DNA of 64,000 bases from Sphagnum compactum (taxonomy: Eukaryota; Bryophyta; Sphagnopsida; Sphagnales): positions 2,976,001 through 3,040,000 of the forward strand of contig OZ234497.1 of assembly GCA_965153455.1 (NCBI GenBank), in the 5' to 3' direction. Of the stretch, positions 34,301 to 45,049 are shown piece after piece (positions within the stretch are counted from its first letter, which is position 1; every line of letters begins with the position of its first letter). A program made the position numbers and the translations under genes. Below the pieces are notes generated by a model. That model saw only the letters and a list, made by a program, of their open reading frames with translations. It was not told where the DNA came from and made no database searches.

Positions 34301-35800
34301 TTTAATGTGTACCACAATAATGCTCCACATGAACAATCTATTCAAAGATGTCAAAATACAATCAATTATTTTTAATTGAAACACACAATGAAAAAGAAAA
34401 TGCCCACAAATAAGGAAATTGTCACACCTTGAATCTGTAACCAAGCTTTGAATGAGGTTTTTGCCAATTTCAGTCACATCATTGTGAACACTTGCCACAA
34501 CATTAGAATCGTATGATAGTGACAAAATTTTGACATTGTCATTCAAGTCCTTTGGGATCCACATTTGTGGCCAGCATATGCATTCTTCTTTACCATCGAT
34601 GGGGCGTGTTGTCCATGTTTGTTTCCAATCATCATCAATCCCATAAGCAATCCCATGGAAGAAAATTATGGTCAAATTCGGGTATTTTGAAGTACAATCA
34701 GGATTTAAATCATGCACTTGATATTTCTACAAAAGAAAACAAAAGAAATGTCAACAAGATTCATCAAATAAGTCTTGAAAATAATTTGATTGCATATTAA
34801 ATTTAAAAAATGCAAGATTCATGAAATGTACGATCACAATATTTGACAAAATACATATAGTTAATTGAAAATGTAAAGTACAACAAGACAATAATCTTTG
34901 AATTAAACAATATCATATTCATCTTGCCAAATAATTAAAATTAAAATTTTGATTCCATTCCCATATTCGTAAATTTTTGAGGCTTGTTTATTTTCTTTCA
35001 AAAAGTCAAGTGAATCACAAAAAAAGATCATTTACATGCAAAGTAAGTTTCAAAATATAATTCAATAATTGACTATCATCACATAACGGTATGATGGAAT
35101 ATTAGCCAATAAATTTAAGGACTAATGCTAAAAATTGAAATCTTCAAATTCTAAGTTCTTTAATTAAAACCAACTAATTAATCTAATTATTTTCATTTCA
35201 CTACTTTTTCCACAAATTTTGGCCACCAAGGGTTGCAATTCTTAAGGGATTAAGACACAATCACAAGAGTAATGTCCAAGAAAATTATTTAAGAATTATA
35301 TTGTTGGATTTAAACCACTTTGGAGTTCCTCACAATCTACATCGAAGTTGCAATCTTTACACATTCTATATATGAACATAGCCAATGCCAATTGACAAAG
35401 TTTCCTCTCACCAATTTTACTTGTTATAGCAAAATGAATCCCAAATGTAAGAGTTTGTCTTGATATCACTTCATTTCACATTGGTTGATTTAAACGATGC
35501 AACGGAAAAGCAAGCAAAATTATTGGTATTCAACAAGGAAGCTCATAAACTAATATCAAATTTCAACATGTAGCTTCAGAAAACCCAAGAAAAAGAGTTG
35601 TGCAAAACAAGTTCAATCATAAAATCAAGAGGACGCACCACATGGGTGCCTTGTCTAGAGCTTGAAGGAGCATTTTCACCCAGGACTGGAGGTGTGTTGA
35701 TCACACCAGGGTTACGCGTAACATCTCCTTTTCTTTTTTTTGGTGGCCCTTGTGAAACATCATTATCTTTTTTCTTATGTTGAGAGAATGAATTTTCCAT
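28390..35800 (-). CDS. HNL-B: alpha/beta hydrolase-NB-ARC-LRR immune receptor
   Basis: An intracellular NLR-type receptor in which a SERAC1-like hydrolase replaces the usual TIR or coiled-coil domain. Exons: 1 (35579-35800), an uncertain exon near 35360-35530, hydrolase exons 34428-34726, 33294-33693 and 32713-32865, NB-ARC 31509-32561, and LRR 31326 down to a stop at 28390. All junctions from 34726 onward have GT/AG sites and matching phases (2, 0, 0, 0). From the first hydrolase exon this gives one open frame of about 1,614 codons. NLRs bind ATP/ADP at the NB-ARC and sense ligands or partners with the LRR. The LRR part is unusually long, at about 36 near-identical repeats, and ends at a 4-bp loss near 28430. 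The 5' end is uncertain: the block that should link exon 1 to the hydrolase carries an indel compared with the 17.8-19.3 kb copy. It could be a working gene or a recently damaged one. Confidence 0.85.
31509..32561 (-). CDS. HNL-B NB-ARC exon
   Basis: A 1053-bp exon (351 codons, phase 0 at both ends). Motifs in order: P-loop GMGGIGKST (about residues 38-46), kinase-2 KVLVVVDDV, RNBS-B KSKILVNCRNW, GLPL CGGLPLSLEVLG, RNBS-D DMFLDIACFFVGF (the TNL form) and LYMHEQLRDMGRNI at the MHD site. The third residue of MHD is Glu instead of Asp in both paralogues. The domain is the nucleotide-dependent switch of the receptor. Confidence 0.92.
32713..32865 (-). CDS. HNL-B hydrolase exon 3: catalytic histidine
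   Basis: A 153-bp exon, phase 0 at both ends, reading GILVPTASAVRL and then VEDANHLTICKPPSKDHLSY. The His in NHLTICKP is placed where SERAC1-like hydrolases keep the catalytic His (DHxxxCKP). It ends at MK|GTAAAT and joins the NB-ARC exon. The HNL-A counterpart (9353-9505) is the same length and well conserved. Confidence 0.85.
33294..33693 (-). CDS. HNL-B hydrolase exon 2: nucleophile elbow
   Basis: A 400-bp exon (phase 2 in, phase 0 out). It encodes RPVAMVAYSFGGLVLKSLVV; the Ser in AYSFG sits in the nucleophile elbow where the canonical motif is GxSxG, so the first Gly is Ala here. It is followed by GVVFYSVPHAGGTQDLSKYF, matching the segment after the nucleophile in SERAC1 relatives. The exon is entirely missing from HNL-A and from the inverted 5' copy. 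Confidence 0.85.
34428..34726 (-). CDS. HNL-B hydrolase exon 1: first strand and oxyanion loop
   Basis: A 299-bp exon from TTTTGTAG acceptor to CAAG|GTGTGA donor, ending in phase 2. It encodes YPNLTIIFFHGIAYGIDDDW, with the HG oxyanion-loop signature, then WPQMWIPKDLNDNVKILSLS and YDSNV. The W..P.DL...V.ILSLSYD pattern is that of SERAC1-like alpha/beta hydrolases (DUF676/PGAP1-like). Confidence 0.85.
35360..35530 (-). CDS. HNL-B second 5' coding block, borders uncertain
   Basis: Contains ITSKIGERKLCQLALAMFIY followed by RMCKDCNF, conserved at protein level with TSKTRERKICQLALAIF in the plus-strand copy at 18055-18252. In that copy the block is open from FACFFVGSFKSTDMK onward. In HNL-B about 8-10 extra bases change the frame just before it, so it is either an indel in HNL-B or an intron border. 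The fold is unknown. Confidence 0.4.
35579..35800 (-). CDS. HNL-B exon 1, lysine-rich N terminus
   Basis: ATG at 35800 opens MENSFSQHKKKDNDVSQGPP followed by KKRKGD, which resembles a classical nuclear localisation signal, then GVINTPPVLGENAPSSSRQ. The frame closes at 35576-35578 unless it is spliced first; a GT at the TTGG|GTTTTC sequence could be the donor. The paralogue at 17794 has the same exon with a one-base deletion, so HNL-B keeps the better frame here. Open frame and paralogue support it as coding. The exact 3' border is not settled. Confidence 0.6.
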
Positions 35801-37170
35801 ATCTCCAACCACTCAAATTCCATTCATTAACTCCTCTCGTATATGTTCTCTCTTCACTTTCTGCTCTCCTAAAACCTGCTAGAAGTCATTCACCCTCTCA
35901 AGAGCATACATGTTATAAAGTGCCTCCATCACAACATAGATTCACAGAACCTGATCCTTCCTATAGGTCTCTAGACATATTGATGCGTTTCCGCTTCACA
36001 ATCTCCCTGAAATTTCTACACTCTTCTCTTACTCTTTTGCTCGCATTTCTTCATAAACTCTTCTTTTCACATATCTTTCTTATTTGTTTTCTCCTCCCCT
36101 AAAACTTCCTAGAAGGATTGTGCCAGCACTGACGGCAGGTACATGTTTACCGATTCTGTGCGCACTCAACCATTCATTCATCTCTGTCTTCGACCCAAGT
36201 GCTCGATTTCCATCTCATAATTGAGGATAGAGTTGGCAATGTAAGGCTGATCTGTAAACGTGTTTTATTGGTTCCGTCCAGGCTCCATCGTTGCCACGAT
36301 TCTTGTTTTACATCCACACGTTTCCTGTTTGCTGATTTCACCCAGTGTCCATATTTAGACAATCATGTTGCACAAGTCATCTTTACTTGGTGACATGGGT
36401 GACTATGATTACAGTAGCTTGAGCCTTTTGAGGGAGAAGGAAGCGACATGGATGGTCAATAGCAAATAAATCCAGAGTCGAAAAAAAGTATATTGTAGAG
36501 AGGTAGATATGTTATACATAGGTGGGTGTTGGGCATGAGACCATGGGTTTGACATGTGTGAATCTACCTCGTAGGGTAGATGCTACCAGCTTTAGAAACC
36601 TATTCCTAGCTATTGCAACTTTGGTTATTTGCGAATCTTGAAGGTTGGCCCCCTACCGATTTGGAGGTAAATATATCGATGACGTCTTGGTAGAGAGTCC
36701 TGAGAATACCTATGACTCACTGGCAATGTAGACTATTGTTGGGCGGGTATTATGAACTGCACAAACCCCTGCTGGGTATCATGGCGATTTTAAAAGTTTA
36801 TAATCACAATTCTCAGAAATATCAAATACCCCTTTTTTACTGTATAACCCATTGTCCACAATTTTTTTTGAATTAGTCAAATAACCACCGGTTCTTCTTT
36901 GAAACTTCCCGGATCTGAAACGTTTGAAAACCAGGCAGTTATTTTGTAAAAATCAAATTTGCCGCGGACACTGATATCGGTAGACACGAGTGACACGCGG
37001 GGGTGGGGGGGGGTGGCAATGAAATAATGAGCGCTTGCTGGGCCTCACATGTTTACACAAGAGAAATTTGTGGATGTGTTGAAAAAGCAGGCGTTGTTGG
37101 TGGGCTCAGCACGCAAGTCACTTTCAGCTACCTGTACGAAGTTACTGGGAATCAACTATGACCCAACCCA
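35801..37170 (-). promoter_or_regulatory. HNL-B upstream region
   Basis: Counterpart of 16430-17793 and 53225-54463 but more diverged. About 250 bases at 36625-36870 are not in the other copies. It should carry the promoter and leader of HNL-B. No TATA box or binding site could be singled out with confidence. Confidence 0.5.
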
Positions 37171-37545
37171 TTACTGACGCAGTCCATTTTTTAAATTAGT
37201 GAGTTGGTGACCCGGTCAAAAGTTAGTGACCAGTGTTCGAGCAGGAGGCCTACGGCGCCTGCAAGAAATTCTGGACGCTAGTGAAGCCACCTAACTCCTG
37301 CCAATTTGAGATCTTGAGACCTGATTTGTTCTTTTCCCTCTCTCTCTCTTTTCCTTGCTCTCTTGCTGAGTCTGTTTCTCTCATCCACCCAATCTGTTGC
37401 TTTCTCATGTGTAGCCTCTCTCTCTCTCTCTCTCTCAACTTGAACTCTATTTTGTGTTCATAAATTTTATTTTGACTAGTGGGAACTAATTTGAGGGTTA
37501 ATCCTTTTGGGAAATAAGATCAATCTGGGGTTAATTCATCTTGAG
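37171..37545 (-). mobile_element. TIR element, left-half orientation, upstream of HNL-B
   Basis: The 67-bp terminal repeat at 37171-37237 abuts the HNL upstream region at the same base as in the 16-kb and 53-kb copies. Inwards it leads into the opposite (left) interior: GCAGGAGGCCTACGGCGCCT, then a CT-rich tract. No second terminal repeat is seen on the far side. Confidence 0.65.
37418..37436 (+). repeat. (CT)n microsatellite
   Basis: About nine CT units inside the TIR element, shared with the 13.14-kb copy and, shorter, with the 52.9-kb copy. Confidence 0.85.
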
Positions 37546-37680
37546 AAATAAGATCACTTTGAGGGTTAATCCTTCTGGGAAATAAGATTAATATGGAGTT
37601 CATTTTTTCTGAGAAGTAAGATTACTTTGAAGGTAAATCCTTTTGGGGAATAAGAGGAATTTTGGGGTTACTGCTCCCAA
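37485..37680. repeat. Degenerate tandem repeat, about 65-70 bp
   Basis: The phrases GAGGGTTAATCCTTTTGGGA and AATAAGAT recur three to four times with drift (37492, 37562, 37635). It follows the CT tract of the TIR element; the 13-kb and 53-kb copies have only the first unit. Confidence 0.6.
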
Positions 37681-38140
37681 GCTGACTTATGTATCTTAAT
37701 AACTCCAAAGCTTTAGTCCACTTTTTGGAACTGGGCCAATTTGTAATGGAATTCATACTCAAGAAATTTTCTAGTTTTTTTTAAAAATTCATTAGAAAAG
37801 AGATATTTTGAGTAATGTTCAGCTCACGTTTATTTTGGGTTGTTGTAGATAGACAGACTATTTATTTTATTTTTGAAAGGTTTTAATAACAAGTCACCAT
37901 TCATTGCTATTTTTTTCTTTGGGATGCTCACAAGCTGGTACTAATACTGCACCAAAAACTTGAAAAATGAAAACACGAAGTATCATGGCAAGTTCAACAT
38001 CTCAATGTCCAATAATTATTTTATTTTGTGGATTTCATGTAAAAAAAATAATTCTTGTACATATTAAAACACTCTTTATTTTTCTTCATAATTCAACAGT
38101 TATGAAAGTTATATAACTCATATTGAAGCTGCTTAGGTAG
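37669..38140. repeat. Non-coding repeat, second copy at 38954-39640
   Basis: Begins TTACTGCTCCCAAGCTGACT and continues through GGAACTGGGCCAATTTGTAA to the repeat around GATGCTCACAAGCTGG. The second copy carries about 130 extra bases near 39075-39240. No coding pattern. Confidence 0.7.
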
Positions 38141-40180
38141 GATCGTATAAAGGGGGAAGAGTTAGTGGATAGAGCTGGGAGGATTGCAGAATTGAAACAC
38201 TTGCAAGAGAGAAAGTAAAGGGGCAGGGTCCATGGTTTTTTTTTTGTTGCACACTCTGAAACCACAGCGGGGAGTGGGGGAGGATTTGTTTTCCTTTCAG
38301 CCAATGGAAGGCCCAAGGTGCCTTGCTTTTATTCCTTTTAAGTTTGGGGGGCGAGAAGGATTGGTAGCAGTAAGTATGGGGAATATAAAATGCAATTTGC
38401 AGTGCACAAGTCGCAGGCAACAACCCAGACATGTAGACAAATTACTATAGCTGGGGATGCAGAGATCCATGTGAGGGAAAAGCCTGATCAGTCATATTAA
38501 TCAAACTGACATAGCACATCATAGCACATCTCGCTGAGGAGTCTTCAAGTCTGAAGACTCCGACTCTCCCACCGGGCCACCGTTAAGATGACGACCTCCA
38601 GGCTACTCAAGACCCCTTCTGCACTGTTTCGGTGGGCCAGTGATGAGTGACATAGTAGCACATGCAATCCACCAAATACTGAACCCTTAGCAGGTCCTAG
38701 ACCGGCTCCACCCCTTCCCCTTGGAAAAAGACCTCCCTCTGCTGCCATCATCACAGGCAAAGAAAAAAGAAAGCAAATTCAGACTTTGGATGGTCTACAA
38801 ATCATAATTTGTGAGATCCCTACATATGACATCTGCTTCTGGTCCCTATACATAGGGGGCCTTCTAGTCCTCTTATATGTCACCTTCTTTCACCACATTT
38901 ATGATATGGATATTTGAAAATTGAAAAATGTTTATACCTTCTGTTTTCTTAGGTTACTGCTCCCAAGCTGACTTATGTATCCTAATAACTCTTTCAAAGC
39001 TTTCCTCCACTTTTTGGAACTGGGCCAATTTGTAATGCAATTCTTCCTTGAAATTTTTTCTAGATATTGACTTTCATTACAAGAATCAAATGGCAAACTT
39101 GAGCCATATGTACTGGAGATCAGCTCGAGGAGTGGGGGAGGGAAGTTGTATACAAAAGTACCATCATGGGTTTTTCTGGCTACCAAATTTTGCATTGTTG
39201 TGATTTTTTTCTTTAAAATGAATATAATTTCTTGTTCTTTGAAAAAAACATTTATCAGAAATGAGATGTTTTGGGTAATGTTCACCAGATGTCTATTTTT
39301 GGCTGTTGTAGATAAACAGATTATTAAATTTATTTTTGAAAGGTTCTAACAACAAGTAACCATTTATTGCTATTTGTTTCCTTTGGGATGCTCACAAGCT
39401 GGTACTAACACTCCAGGAAAAACTTGAAAAAATAAAAACACTGAGAGTATCATGGCAAGTTCAACATCTCAATGTTCAATAATTATTTTATTTTGAAAAT
39501 TTCAAGTAAAAACAAAATATTCTTGTACATATTAAAACACTCTTTATTTTCTTTCATAATTCTTTTTTTGAATAAATATGTTTTGAAAATTTTAATAATT
39601 CAAAAAGTTATATAATTCATATTGAAACTACCTAGGTACAACAGTAAAGTGGAAAGAGCTCGTGGATACAGATGGGAAGAGTGGAACATTGAAATACCTG
39701 CAAGAGAGAAAGTAAAGGGGGAGTTTCCACAACACCTTCCACTCCAACTTCGATCACAAAAAGTTTCAACTAGAAGCTAGTTTTACATACATATGTACTG
39801 ATCTCATAGTCTGTGGAAAGGATGGCCTTGTTTTCCCTACCTCAAAGTTTTTCTGCAGATTACTAGTAGTGTAGGGCAAATCCCCCAATTCCCACCAAGA
39901 GAAAGTTGATAAATTAAACAAACCATTTGAAAACTTTCATCAGATAATGATGATGGGCCAGAATGAACCAGCAGCGACCAATGCACCAGTTGGCCGTTCT
40001 GTCCGCTGGATGGGCTACGTTTTTTCATTCAGCGCGAGATGAGGTTCATCACAGTCCATTTCTTTTTGTCGCTGATCACTATATTTTATTTTATTTTCGG
40101 TTCTTGGCCATTTTTCCTCTGAACCTGACCTCACACATAGCTACCATGTTCACTTTCCTACCCTCATAAGTACTGCACCA
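38141..40180. other. Intergenic DNA with dispersed repeats, no gene seen
   Basis: Holds the second copy of the repeat at 38954-39640 and a phrase at 38282-38345 (CAGCCAATGGAAGGCCCAAG and neighbours) that recurs at 51899-51975. No ORF here shows a recognisable domain. Confidence 0.5.
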
Positions 40181-40184
40181 ACCT

Positions 40185-40400
40185 TGGTACCTTATTTATT
40201 ATCCCCTACTAACATAGCTACCCTAATAACTAATTATCCTATTGACCTAGCTACTGTACTAACCATCTACCCTACTAACCTAGCTACTCTATTAATTACA
40301 TGCCCTACTAACTTAACCACTGTACTAACTACCTACCCTACTGACCTAGCTACCCTACATACACAACCACCCTATTGACATAAGTATTTTACAAACATAG
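40185..40400. repeat. Degenerate CTAC-rich minisatellite
   Basis: Words such as CCTACTAACCTAGCTAC repeat about ten times with a period near 20-40 bp and much drift. Similar CTACCTA words occur near 47.15-47.3 and 52.44-52.6 kb. The ORF over it is a by-product. Confidence 0.6.
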
Positions 40401-40519
40401 TCACCTTGATAAGGTAACTTGTTTCTTATATATTAATTTGCCTATCTACCTAACTACCTATCTATTTATATTTTTTACATAACCAAATACCTAATTAATT
40501 ACCTATTCAATTTTTCCAC

Positions 40520-41670
40520 CCCGACCCCCCCCCCCCTTCAATCCTACCTATCAATTATTAAGGTTTGCCCAATTGTAAGTATTACAAACAATTTATAGTG
40601 CAAACAATGCCATAATTGCAGCCATTTTGGTTTAGATAATGCATATTTTACTAATTTTTGTTTATCTAATTTATTATTGAATGAACATTACAATACATCT
40701 TTTCATGTAACTATTATAAATATGTATTATTAAATTATGGTTTAAGTTTAAGGTTGGGACACATAAATTAATTAATAAATTTTTTACAAATGTATAATAA
40801 TTAACCTGAAGTAGGCTAAATTTGAGGGGAAATTTTTAAGATTTATACATATGTGAAATAATACAATTGCGTTCTATATCTTCTTCAAAGAGAGTGGAAA
40901 AAATTAGGTTGGAGAGATCACACAAAGGTAAAAGACATCTTTTCTTTTGGTTTTGTACGAAATTTATTTGATTGTTTTTAAATATTAAGGTATTTTCTTT
41001 TAGTCAATAAATATTTACAGTTTAAAACCTTTAAATTTTAGTTTCTAAATTTTTTCCTATGTTCTTTTAAATTTGTTTATTTTGCATTATATAATTTGTA
41101 TTGTTTGTATAGTTTTTTGGGTTTAGGGCATATATCACTAGGACTTTTTTTTTGTTAAGGTTGTAATAAGGCTTATGGCAAATTATCATTTAAATTTTTA
41201 GGGTTATGCTTTATGATTTAGTGTATAGGAATTTGGTTCATATATTTCAGACCCTAAGGTTTATACTCTAAATTTTGCTCATTGTATTGGTTTTTGATCT
41301 TATCACTTATTTAGATCTATACCATAATTATGAATATCTTTTGTTTCCATATGTTCCATAGTTGTTAAAGTTTAATATTTTTAAACCCATTTTTGTATGA
41401 GTTATGATCTTTTAGGGTTACGTTTTTAATTAGGACTACAAACTTAAGTGGAACGTTGTCATCTTTTATTCCTAAAGGTATGCATTTATCTCTTATTACT
41501 TCTTATATATATATATATATTCACAATTCAACCTCTTCCCATTTCCTAGTTATTGGATATAGAAAGGGCGTCAAGTTTCATTAAATATACAACCATAAAT
41601 AAAGGTTTTATACCTTTACACGGATATTTCATATTCAATATATTTTTATAGTTTGATTTTTTCATATCCA
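40520..41670. other. AT-rich intergenic DNA
   Basis: No gene is seen. Contains a C13 run near 40527-40539 and a short (TA)n run at about 41504-41520. Confidence 0.5.
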
Positions 41671-42045
41671 TATGCGAATATTGCATTGACTCCCCCACAA
41701 CCAGCATGGGTTTTATGGCTTAAGGCAAGTATTGCATTTTGCACCTTTCAAACAATGTGCATTAATTATCATTATGTGGGTATAGCTACATGGGGTTTTC
41801 AAACATTGTGGGTTTAAGGTTCAATCCAGGTATTGCATATGTGAACATTTTCAATGATGGAAGGTTTAATAGCTCAATGTGCGTATTGCCAAAGTTTATT
41901 TTAATATATGAGTTCATAATGTAAGTATTGTACGTTATGTACATTGGAACAGTAAGTATTTTATATCATGATATGGGTATTGTAATGGGAATTCCAAATC
42001 ACAACATTGATTTTAAAGGAGCCATGTATGTATTGCATTTTGGGT
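41671..42045 (+). repeat. Array of GTATTGCA motifs, about 51-bp spacing, left of the MULE
   Basis: GTATTGCA or a one-base variant occurs near 41679, 41730, 41780, 41832, 41884, 41926, 41978 and 42031, mostly 50-52 bp apart, all in the same orientation. The sequence between is poorly conserved. This resembles the subterminal motif arrays of DNA transposons. Confidence 0.6.
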
Positions 42046-42118
42046 TTTTAATCAATGACGAATGTTTATAGAATTATAAATTCTCTTGGTGCAGGAATTT
42101 GTCCTATTTCCTTCAATC

Positions 42119-44819
42119 ATGGGAAGGGTTCCAAAGTCCCATTCCATTCATGTCCAAAGCCCCACCAAGTCCCCTTTCTCAAACAAAGACTTGGTGTGGA
42201 GGTTTGGGATACGCCATGGAGGGCAAAATAAAGTGATCATTCAATTTGCTTATGTTTCATATACTCGCATCTCAGAATTCTTGGAAGGTGAACGAGGGGA
42301 TATAAGCTCCCTTATGGAATGGAATGTTTACAAAAACTTTCCAAGCCAAACGGATGTCAAGCAACCAACTATCAAAAACCACCTCGGGCATACATGGTAA
42401 ACATTTATGGCATTAACCTTTTTAATTTCTTTAACTCATATACCAAATATGTAATCATTTACGTTTTGAAATTTTTTTAGTTTAAGTATCAGTGCGGATA
42501 TGGACCAGAGGATTATCAAGAAAACTCAACCCACACTCGATCTATTAAACGAGGATGCCTAGCATCATTCTCAATCAAACGTCTATACACACAACTTGAT
42601 GTGGCTGAGATCACAATTTATCATAAGGCCCATACACAAATGATGGGTCATTTGCACATGGTGAGCATGACCCGAAATCCATTTCTTGTATGTATCGTTA
42701 TGCTCCACGCATGTCACAAGCATTGAAGGACCACATATGGGCCTAACCAAGCTTAGGTTACACAACCAAACAAATATATGACAAGCATAAAACAATTCGG
42801 TGGGAATGTGTGAATGCGGGTCAAAACATGACACGAGATGATTTCATTCGGCTTCAAGACATTGCATATTTGAATCCGAAACATAAGAAAAGGAGTTGGC
42901 GCTTACACACGAACCCTGCAATTTCAATTTGGTCTTGGGCTCTCCAACATCTAAAAGATGTGTTCTTTTTCCAAGATGTTGGTGAAATCAACGGGACTCA
43001 AGTCCCATTCACCATAGGTATTCAAACACGAACTCAATGTGAGTCCATGCTATCACATGGTCACAATGGTGCCATTTCTATGGATGCCACATTTGGCACA
43101 AATGACATGAAATTCCATCTATTCACCTTGATGGGGTTTGATGATCATCGCACGGGTGTCCCTTTAGCTTGGATCATTACAAGTAAGCAAACAGTTCAGG
43201 ATTTGATCAAATGGTTGAAACCATTAAAAAATAAGTTGTTATCACACATGCCACATTAGAAACCATCATGTTTTTTCGTTGATGATGCACTTCACGAATT
43301 GAAAGCATTACGGTTAGTTCTATACCTAATACCTACTTAGTGTTTATTTCCTTAAATGTTTTTTAATATCTTTCATAAAATTCTTGATTACTTCAAATGC
43401 ATTTTATGTTGTATTAACCCCATCCACTCATGGAGATATTATTGCATATGTGTCCTTATTAGGATTGTATGGGGTATGGACAAGGTTCCCATCTACCTTT
43501 GTTATTGGCATGTTTTCAAAACATGGCGCTTACGTGGTACTGAAAAAATCAAAGATGTGGAAGTGCGGGGCGAAATCCTCCAAGACCTTCATGATGTGAT
43601 GTACATGTCCATCAATCATGGAGAAACAATTGATGACTTCAAAGAGCGTGGGAGGGTTGGTGTGAGAGAAAACTTTCATAAACATAGGCCTGGTGATGCG
43701 TGGACAAATTATTTATGGACTTATTACCATCAGTTTGGTTAGTGATAATATTTATCATGGTTTAGTATTCAAAATTCTTTTGTAATAATGTTATTCATCA
43801 TTGTGCATTGTGTTTATGTTTGTAGAATTATGGATGGTGGGTGTTCGAAGAGTGCCCCATTCCAACCAAACACACCAAGCGAGCATTGAATCATATCATG
43901 GTGCGTTGAAACATTAGTTTGCTCTTGACACAAAAGGCCTTAGATGGTGTAGGATTGATTGGTTGGTGTGGCGATTAATAACAACCATTGCTTGCCACTA
44001 CATGCACACATTGGAAATGAAAAAAATAGGGTTTCATAAAAAACAAGGTTATGGAAGCCATTATTACACGAAGTGTGGAAAAAGTAGCCCTTATTCCACT
44101 CACCCATGTGTACCAACAAACCCTTGAGAGTGATGGAGCTTGGGGTGTATGGAGCTTGGGGTGTACGGAGCCAACGCCTTCCCAATGTTATTTACACGAT
44201 GAAATTCCCATTCACTGAAATATTTTGTTGCACATGTGAATGGGCATTGCGAGGAAACATGTGTAAACACCAAATTGTGGTCATTCTCACATGCACAGAC
44301 ATTTCTCAAGAGGATATCATTCATTTCTGTGGAACATGGTATGGATTACATCGTGGAGGGTTGGGTCACATCTTTGCGGACCCACAACATATTCCAGATG
44401 ATATGGAGTCCAATGATGATGATGAATATGAACATCTTGAAGGTGATGATGGGATCATGGAAATTGATGGGTTCATGAACATGGAGCAAAATGATCTCCC
44501 TATGCGTGCCATTGTAGGGTCTAATGACACAATAAATTCATCAAACCCAATGGAAAAGGCTTTTGTACAATTGGTCACTATAATGCAAGAGATTACAAAT
44601 GAATGTAAAGAAGGCGATGTGACACTTTGTGAACATGCCACCTCACACATGAGAGTATTGGCATGTAATATTCGTAACATACGCCTCACAAAGGGAAATG
44701 CAGTTTCACACCCAAGATTGGTGTTACACTGCGTAGAAGATGGATTGGGAAATAATGTCAAACGACTCAAAGATTGGCATGAAATAATGCTCAATCACAC
44801 AAATGTCCATACTAAATAA
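42119..44819 (+). pseudogene. MULE-type transposase with SWIM zinc finger, decayed
   Basis: Transposase of a Mutator-like element. Coding blocks: 42119-42400 (N-terminal, starts MGRVPKSHS), 42480-43259 (DNA-binding and first half of the catalytic domain), 43263-43318, 43454-43741, 43827-44125 and 44130-44819. The MULE catalytic core is visible in SMDATFGTNDMKFHLFTLMG (first Asp) and CFFVDDALHELKALR (second Asp). The SWIM finger is FCCTCEWALRGNMCKH near 44224-44274 (CxCx8CxH). After it comes an acidic tail (SNDDDEYEHLEGDDG). In-frame stops at 42744 and 43257, a frame change near 42640 and stops near 43913 and 44126 mean it cannot make an intact protein. Small introns with GT/AG borders seem present near 43320-43454 and 43741-43826. 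Confidence 0.82.
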
Positions 44820-45049
44820 TGTCATGAATAAATGTTTCAATAACTAATTAAGATTGTTGCCATTGGCACTAAGAATTTTGTTTTAGAATCAATTTTGTAT
44901 GGAGGAAACCATAGCCCAAATTCTTTGAACATTATGTATTCAACACACACATGAAGTCTAATATGGCACAAAAGTTATTGTTTCCAAGTAATAAGCACAA
45001 AAAGTGTGAAATGCAAAAACATAAGGATAGTGATAATATTAGTGTTAAA

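Noticed and set aside
40184-40378. Plus-strand ORF rich in Thr, Ile, Leu and Pro
   Set aside because: It is the translation of a CTAC-rich minisatellite.
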